From NCBI GenBank assembly GCA_937998635.1, contig CALLDA010000111.1, forward strand, positions 1-14,664: DNA of 14,664 bases, read 5' to 3'. A model generated the notes under the pieces. It saw only the letters and a list, made by a program, of their open reading frames with translations, did no database searches and had not been told where the DNA came from. Origin of the DNA: an uncultured Pseudomonadales bacterium. Its GTDB lineage: Bacteria; Pseudomonadota; Gammaproteobacteria; Pseudomonadales; Porticoccaceae. Below are positions 14,318-14,664 of this stretch, piece by piece (position 1 is the stretch's first letter; each line of letters opens with the position of its first letter). The translations under genes were made by a program, and so were the position numbers.

Positions 14318-14653
14318 TCAAGAATCCTGTTTCATTTCCACCAGAATAGCCCGGAAGCGCTTATCGGTTTTATTAAAAGCCTCTTCGACGCCACCTTTTC
14401 TAACCCAGAATAGCTTACCTCGATCAACCTCCACTTCCATGTGACCATCGTGCCCAGTGGCATTGCCCGGCAGCGTATCTGCCTCAACTTTATCGCCATC
14501 GACACAAACAATCGCATAGTCGCACTCGTGCTTATGTGGGCCTAGTTGATGTCCCGGAGGCATCACCTGGTCCCAGAGCCTCACCTCATCATCTTCATAA
14601 ATAATTCTCGTGCCAATAGGACCGAGTTTGCTTTAAAGTTGCACGTTACTCAT
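14318..14653 (-). pseudogene. Small cupin-domain protein gene with an in-frame TAA at codon 7
   Basis: On the minus strand AGGAAA at the window edge lies about 6 bases before ATG 14653. It opens MSNVQL, then TAA (14635-14633), then continues in the same frame as SKLGPIGTRIIYEDDEVRLW, GHQLGPHKHECDYAIVCVDG and on to TGA at 14318-14320. Without the TAA the product would be 111 residues, normal for a one-domain cupin. The IGTRIIYEDDEVRLW segment between the TAA and the next usable start looks like the proper first strands of the family, so the gene is best read as a nonsense mutant, for example CAA to TAA. Cupin motif 1 is present with His-x-His (PHKHE). Motif 2 (KGGVEEAFN) has Glu where His is usual, so metal binding may be altered. 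A shorter product from GTG 14584 (88 residues) would lack the first strands. Rare initiation at ATT or a base error is also possible. Confidence 0.6.
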
Positions 14654-14664
14654 CACATTTTCCT

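Overview
The window looks like chromosomal DNA of a gammaproteobacterium, probably a free-living and perhaps marine heterotroph. This is inferred from the gene families: an Opp-type peptide importer, a YhbW-like flavin enzyme, a DUF523/DUF1722 protein, acyl-CoA metabolism and a fused persulfide dioxygenase-rhodanese. The coding strand is mostly plus and gene spacing is tight. I see no phage, insertion sequence, CRISPR array, tRNA or rRNA, and no gene-free stretch over 300 bases.

Layout. (1) Bases 1-2930: the end of a peptide/oligopeptide ABC importer operon, with the C-terminal part of an OppB-type permease, an OppC-type permease, and a single polypeptide carrying both ATPase domains. The binding protein and the start of oppB should lie to the left. 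(2) 3021-7473: a three-gene set of an RND/MMPL-type inner-membrane transporter, a periplasmic LolA-like carrier and an outer-membrane beta-barrel. Together they could span the whole envelope and move a lipid or other hydrophobic cargo. (3) 7507-8268: a DUF523 (TudS/YbbK-like) protein with three cluster-type cysteines and a DUF1722 domain that stops part-way. (4) 8482-10519: a persulfide dioxygenase-rhodanese fusion behind an AT-rich promoter with a perfect 10-bp inverted repeat, then a second, separate metallo-beta-lactamase-fold hydrolase. (5) 10527-11519, minus strand: a YhbW-like luciferase-family oxidoreductase, convergent with the hydrolase and divergent from the next gene. (6) 11680-13565: an acyl-CoA dehydrogenase and a CoA-pyrophosphatase-type Nudix hydrolase, two plausible partners in acyl-CoA/CoA turnover. 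(7) 13702-14292: a protein I do not recognise. (8) 14318-14653, minus strand: a small cupin gene whose well-formed start region is interrupted by an in-frame TAA at codon 7.

The observations most worth following are the three-component envelope system, the palindromic operator-like region before the persulfide dioxygenase, the nonsense codon in the cupin gene, the cut-short DUF1722 domain, and a micro-ORF that has the only good ribosome binding site before oppC and ends on a GTGA overlap. I did not find anything that can be declared a wholly new system from sequence alone. The envelope trio is the best candidate for an incompletely described one.
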